A DNA stretch of 64,000 nt from Phlegmacium glaucopus. Its lineage: Eukaryota; Basidiomycota; Agaricomycetes; Agaricales; Cortinariaceae. The stretch covers positions 555,492 to 619,491 of the forward strand of contig MU130224.1 in the NCBI GenBank assembly GCA_015039465.1, read 5' to 3'. Shown here piece by piece: positions 60,220 to 64,000 of the stretch; the first letter of the stretch is position 1; each line of letters starts with the position of its first letter. The notes below the pieces were generated by a model. It searched no databases and was not told where the DNA came from. It saw nothing but the letters and a program-made list of their open reading frames with translations. The translations under genes and the position numbers were made by a program.

Positions 60220-61272
60220 CATCAGGAAAAATGACTTGTGCCCTAGGCCGTCCTGAAATGTCCTGGGGTGCCCCAGGCAGCTCAGGGCGCTCAGGTCAAG
60301 AGGTCGCCCTGGGGTGCAAGTTACCTATGTATGAAAAGTCTTAGGCTGTCCTGGGGCAACCTGAGGCAACCTGAGAGCGTCCTGAGGCAACCTGAGAGCA
60401 ACCTGAGGCAATCCTGAGGCAACCTGAGAGCATCCTGAGGCAACCTGAGAGCATCCTGAGGCAACCTGAGAGCAACCTGAGGCAACCTGAGAGCATCCTG
60501 AGGCAACCTGAGAGCATCCTGAGGCAACCTGAGAGCATCCTGAGGCAACCTGAGAGCATCCTGAGGCAGCCTTAGTCCCTTGGGATCTGATGCTAGAAAA
60601 CATATATAAACCAGATATTTGAGTGGTCTCACACAACAGAATAATAATAATAACAATAAAATTATATTCAATTATTCTAAACATCATATATACTAGTAAT
60701 AAAATAATAATAAAATAGTGATACAAAGTAATATACTAGTACTATAATACTGGGGAAGTAGGAAATAAGAAAACAAAATTGTGGGTGGTTTATATATCTT
60801 TTGGATGGCGCACAGACCATTGGTCACATGATCACAGATAAGCATGATTTCGAGCATATGGTGCTGGGCAGGGTAGATTACATAAATTCCAAAAAAGGAA
60901 ATTTTTTAAAGATGGTAGAGAATTGTTTTAGGACCCTGAATATGTTTAAATTATATTAATAGCAGCTCTCCTTATTGAGAAAACTGCAAAATACTTTCCT
61001 GGACGCGGCGGTTAAAGATTTTCTAGCAAAATTCATAAATTCTAAGGGACTCCCAGGGCCTCCTGATGTGATTTGGTCCAGATGGTCAATGCACCAGGAT
61101 ACACTAAAGGTGTCCTGAGAAAATGGGTGACACTCAAAATTTTACCTGTGCTGCTCTAGGATGTCCTGAGGTGTCCTGGGGTGTCCTGGGGTGTCCTGGG
61201 ATGTCCTGAGTAGTGATGTGATACTAACAAATTACCCAAGGCTACCTAGGGCCAAAATCATTTTTCCTGATG
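60220..61272. mobile_element. T element with CATCAGGAAAAATG ends
   Basis: Perfect 14-bp inverted ends CATCAGGAAAAATG and CATTTTTCCTGATG enclose 1053 bp inserted in L between gagag and gtgg, with CA on both sides (60218-60219, 61273-61274). Both ends carry tandem CCTGAGG/CCTGGGG words. The interior includes the R repeat (minus) and the 21-bp satellite. Non-coding. The same end occurs near 41125 and, changed, in the 62164 foldback. Confidence 0.82.
60345..60575. repeat. 21-bp satellite array
   Basis: About ten to eleven copies of the unit ctgaggcaacctgagagca plus tc, with some units shortened. It reads open on the minus strand as a 7-residue repeat in several frames, a consequence of the 21-bp period, not a gene. 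It lies in the left half of the T element. Confidence 0.92.
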
Positions 61273-62163
61273 CAGTGGACCAGTCTTTAGGTCAAGAGAC
61301 TCCCTGTTGTTTGTTTAGGGAAGGTGTAACCTTGACTTATGACACACTTGAAGGGTAGAGGGAAAGAATAGAGATGAGAAGGATGAGGATGAAGGTCTGG
61401 GAAGGTGACTGAGGGTAGAGGACGAGGATGAGGATGAGCAAGAGAGAGTCTTCAGTAAGACTATAGCAGTTGACAGTAGAGGACAGTAACAGATAAAAGG
61501 CTGAAAAAGCGAACTTGAGGGAGGAATTCACTGGAATTCCACTGAGAAGATGACTGTAGGGGAGTAAGAATGAATTGAGGAGAACTACCTATCCTGGTAC
61601 AAAAGAGCAGTATTTATACCCTAAGGATGAGGGTATGTAGAACAATAAAAAGAAAGAAGTATGCACTGTCAAAGGAAGAAAGATAAAGAGAGGACAGCTG
61701 CAAGAAGAAAAGAACAATGGAAAAGAAGAAGGAACAATAAAAAAATCTGTAAAGTGTCAAAGTGTGAGAGAAAAGAAGAGAAGGCAGTGTACATAGTCCA
61801 ATAGCAAAAATATATCAACTCCATAGGCTTGTGGTCATGTCAAAAATGTGAAAGGTCCTGAGTCAACACTTGAAAGGCGCAGCCTTGTTCCCGAGAAAAC
61901 ACTACTTGCCCATGATCCCATGTCACGCAGCCTTGATAACACTTGACACACTGCGAGAATAATCCTCTGCTGCTGATTCATCTGCAATTCCTGCTTAGTT
62001 GTGATCCTCCTGGACTTCCTAAGTTGTCATAAAGAGGGTGGGAAGGCTTCATGTACCGTGTGAATGATGGTTTTGGCAGTGAATGATAAGATAAGAGGTA
62101 GATAATTGAGGATAGGGGACTGAGTGAGATCCAGGAGCGAGGGATGGCAAGATAGATGGCTGG

Positions 62164-62549
62164 CATCAGAAAAAAATAACCTTGGCCTGGCTGGCTCTGG
62201 CTGCCCTGGGCTGCCCTGGCCAGCCCTGAACATCTTTGGCTAGGTTTAAAAATCTGAAAAAAATATAACAAATCACAGAAATATTTATAGCACCCAATTC
62301 CAAAAAAAGTACACAATTACATAAGACAGATGCTGAGATATTAAAGATATTAAAAAGATTTAATATCTTTAATATCTCAGCATCTGTCTTATGTAATTGT
62401 GTACTTTCTTTGGAATTGGGTGTTATAAATATTTCTGTGATTTGTTATATTTTTTTCAGATTTTTAAACCTAGCCAAAGATGTTCAGGGCTGGCCAGGGC
62501 AGCCCAGGGCAGCCAGAGCCAGCCAGGCCAAGGTTATTTTTTTCTGATG
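62164..62549. mobile_element. 386-bp near-perfect foldback element
   Basis: The arms are nearly identical over about 190 bp and begin CATCAGAAAAAAATAACC. Next to each end is a run of CTGGCTGGCTCTGGCTGCC-type words, and the AT-rich centre has ttaatatctttaatatctc. It sits inside the minus L copy; other L copies lack it. No coding frame. The near absence of differences between arms suggests recent origin or arm correction. Confidence 0.92.
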
Positions 62550-62974
62550 TGAGGGGAAGACTTGTGGGTCCATAGCCACAACAACGATGACAAAGCCTTT
62601 TACATAATGGGAGATGTAGTTGATGCATCTATAAAGGGGCCGTTCTTGAAATGATGGACCAAAGATATGATCAAACGTGAGCTGATGACTGATGCGAATA
62701 GTAGATTGATCGCTTTGTTGGATCACTAACCAAGGAACAAATGGATGGTAGATGCTTAGGAGCATGTCAATAGTGAAAACAATGGAGAGCATAGTGTGAG
62801 ACATTGAGAATATGATGAGTGATGAGGGTGATAACATTGAACGAATGATTTGTTGACCAGGAACGCGATTCAGGGCTGCTTCCAAAATAGGTAAGTGAAT
62901 TCAAAGTCCGCTTATTTTCATGATGGCAACTTTTAAGCTTTCTTCTCACACTACCAATCAGTATTGATGCACAA

Positions 62975-64000
62975 TAACATGCCTACATGTGATGTGATCA
63001 TCACTGTTTGTTGAATTCATCCTCTGTCTCTCACACCATCACATGGCAGTAACAACGACCACAGATGATGCACAGCATTGTCTGTGGTCACAAAAAGGTA
63101 AGTTGATCATTATATTGACTTTTATTATATACTAATGCCTACTACACAACAACAGCAACAAATAACAACAGTGAACGACGGCTGCAGCACAACGACGACG
63201 ACGACAACTGCTATATAACAATGGTAACCCCCCCCTGGTGAAGGGGGGTATTTCTTTATTTTATTCTATATTAATTCACTACTAACACATTGCAATAGGC
63301 CATGTATGACACACAACAATGATAACAAACAACAAACAATGCGTACAACAACAACATACAATGTGTACAACAAAACAACAATGACGACATACAACGTGTA
63401 CAACAATGATGACACATAGTAATGGTAACCACCCCCACCACGGGTTTTTTAAAAAAAATTCTATTCTAATCAACTACTAACATATTATAATAGGTCATAT
63501 ATGATGAATAACAAAAATAACAACAATAACAAACAACGGACACCACAAACAATGTATGACGTGTACAACGCACCCACACCCATACACATCCAAACAACAC
63601 CTACACATGTACCATGTCACCCAGACAACAACAACAACACCACTACATCACAACAACCCTACGACGATGGCTACCCCCCCTCTCATCGAGGGGGGGTATT
63701 TATTATCATTATATTCTCTTAGGCTACAGCAACACCACCTACCACAGCTAACAACGAGGCAACAAAAGATGACCCCCTCCCCCGCCCAGCATATTCATGG
63801 CCACACAGCCACACATGTACAAAGACACCCAGACACATATGGACACGTCCAGTGGCACCCACACACCCAAACAATGACCACCCATATGACACCCACCCCC
63901 CCTACCTCATTTTTTGCTACGATGACAACAGCCCCTTATGGGGTTTCTATTTATCTTAATATGGCAATGACAACAACCCCACTGGGTTTTTTTTTACTTT
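62975..64000. repeat. Terminal tandem array with C-run/G-run hairpins
   Basis: Low-complexity CAACAA/ACGAC-rich sequence organised in units of roughly 200-260 bp. Each unit ends with a hairpin of a C run and a G run followed by an AT-rich or T-rich stretch: about 63229 (ccccccctggtgaagggggg), 63432, 63674 (7 C and 7 G), 63932 and 63977. A shared segment cactactaacacattg...ataggccat follows two of them. The array continues past the window edge. No gene. Confidence 0.75.

Larger units (their letters stand above)
60174..62970 (-). mobile_element. L repeat, minus copy with nested insertions
   Basis: In reverse, this runs from tgtgcatcaatactg (62970) to gatttataac (60174) and follows the whole 37769-39113 copy, including its TATAAATA promoter-like box (about 61612-61619). 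It is interrupted at 62164-62549 (foldback) and 60220-61272 (T element). Without these it has the expected length of about 1.36 kb. Confidence 0.8.

Noticed and set aside
60321..60726. Minus-strand frames with perfect 7-residue repeats
   Set aside because: A 21-bp satellite is necessarily open in several frames when one unit has no stop; all frames show the same periodicity and there is no start context or homology.
63050..64000. Possible CRISPR array
   Set aside because: The repeated elements are degenerate, of unequal spacing and low complexity, and the host is a eukaryote; there are no constant repeats with unique spacers.

Overview
The window reads as nuclear DNA of a filamentous basidiomycete, most likely one of the Agaricomycetes. 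Genes have many short introns (about 45-65 nt). The recognisable proteins have typical fungal forms: RVB1, TSR2, YKT6, a CTR copper transporter, a ferric reductase, a PLAC8 protein, BTB and F-box-like proteins, and NB-ARC/TPR NLRs. No rRNA, tRNA or CRISPR array could be supported. I could not assign a species.

Layout. (1) 1.3-4.0 kb: RVB1 (minus) and TSR2 (plus) diverge from a 133-bp spacer. (2) 4.8-29.2 kb: a locally duplicated accessory region. It carries three decayed copies of an aldo/keto reductase on the minus strand, two copies of an unrecognised coding region ('X'), and two NB-ARC/TPR NLR genes on the plus strand. NLR-A (5.66-9.24 kb, 12 TPR units) is broken by a frameshift; NLR-B (25.54-28.76 kb, 9 units) is intact. 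Transposons sit in and between these copies, including a TA-flanked insertion whose empty site survives in the sister duplicate. (3) 29.2-44.4 kb: a repeat-rich, CpG-poor stretch. It holds nested hAT-like non-autonomous elements with clean target duplications and a Ty3/Gypsy element decayed mainly by TGA stops, interrupted by a long LTR-like repeat ('L') and a CpG-rich solo LTR ('S'). (4) 44.4-57.8 kb: a gene island with YKT6, an F-box-like gene, the CTR-FRE pair for copper/iron uptake, a BTB gene with an apparent frameshift, a partial duplicate of the FRE 3' end, and PLAC8 (minus). Degenerate MDM35-like copies in opposite orientation lie at both edges. (5) 57.8-64.0 kb: nested repeats, including a second L in inverse orientation, a 386-bp near-perfect foldback, a 21-bp satellite, and a terminal array of roughly 200-260 bp units each carrying a C-run/G-run hairpin.

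How the parts relate. CTR and FRE are adjacent, co-oriented and fit one reductive metal-uptake function. RVB1 and TSR2 both belong to growth/ribosome-assembly biology and share an intergenic promoter. The NLR copies look like a fungal non-self-recognition or immunity locus evolving by segmental duplication and repeat homogenisation. The non-coding repeats share one design: a short inverted terminus followed by a dense array of a family-specific 5-11 bp word. This is the most unusual feature of the window.
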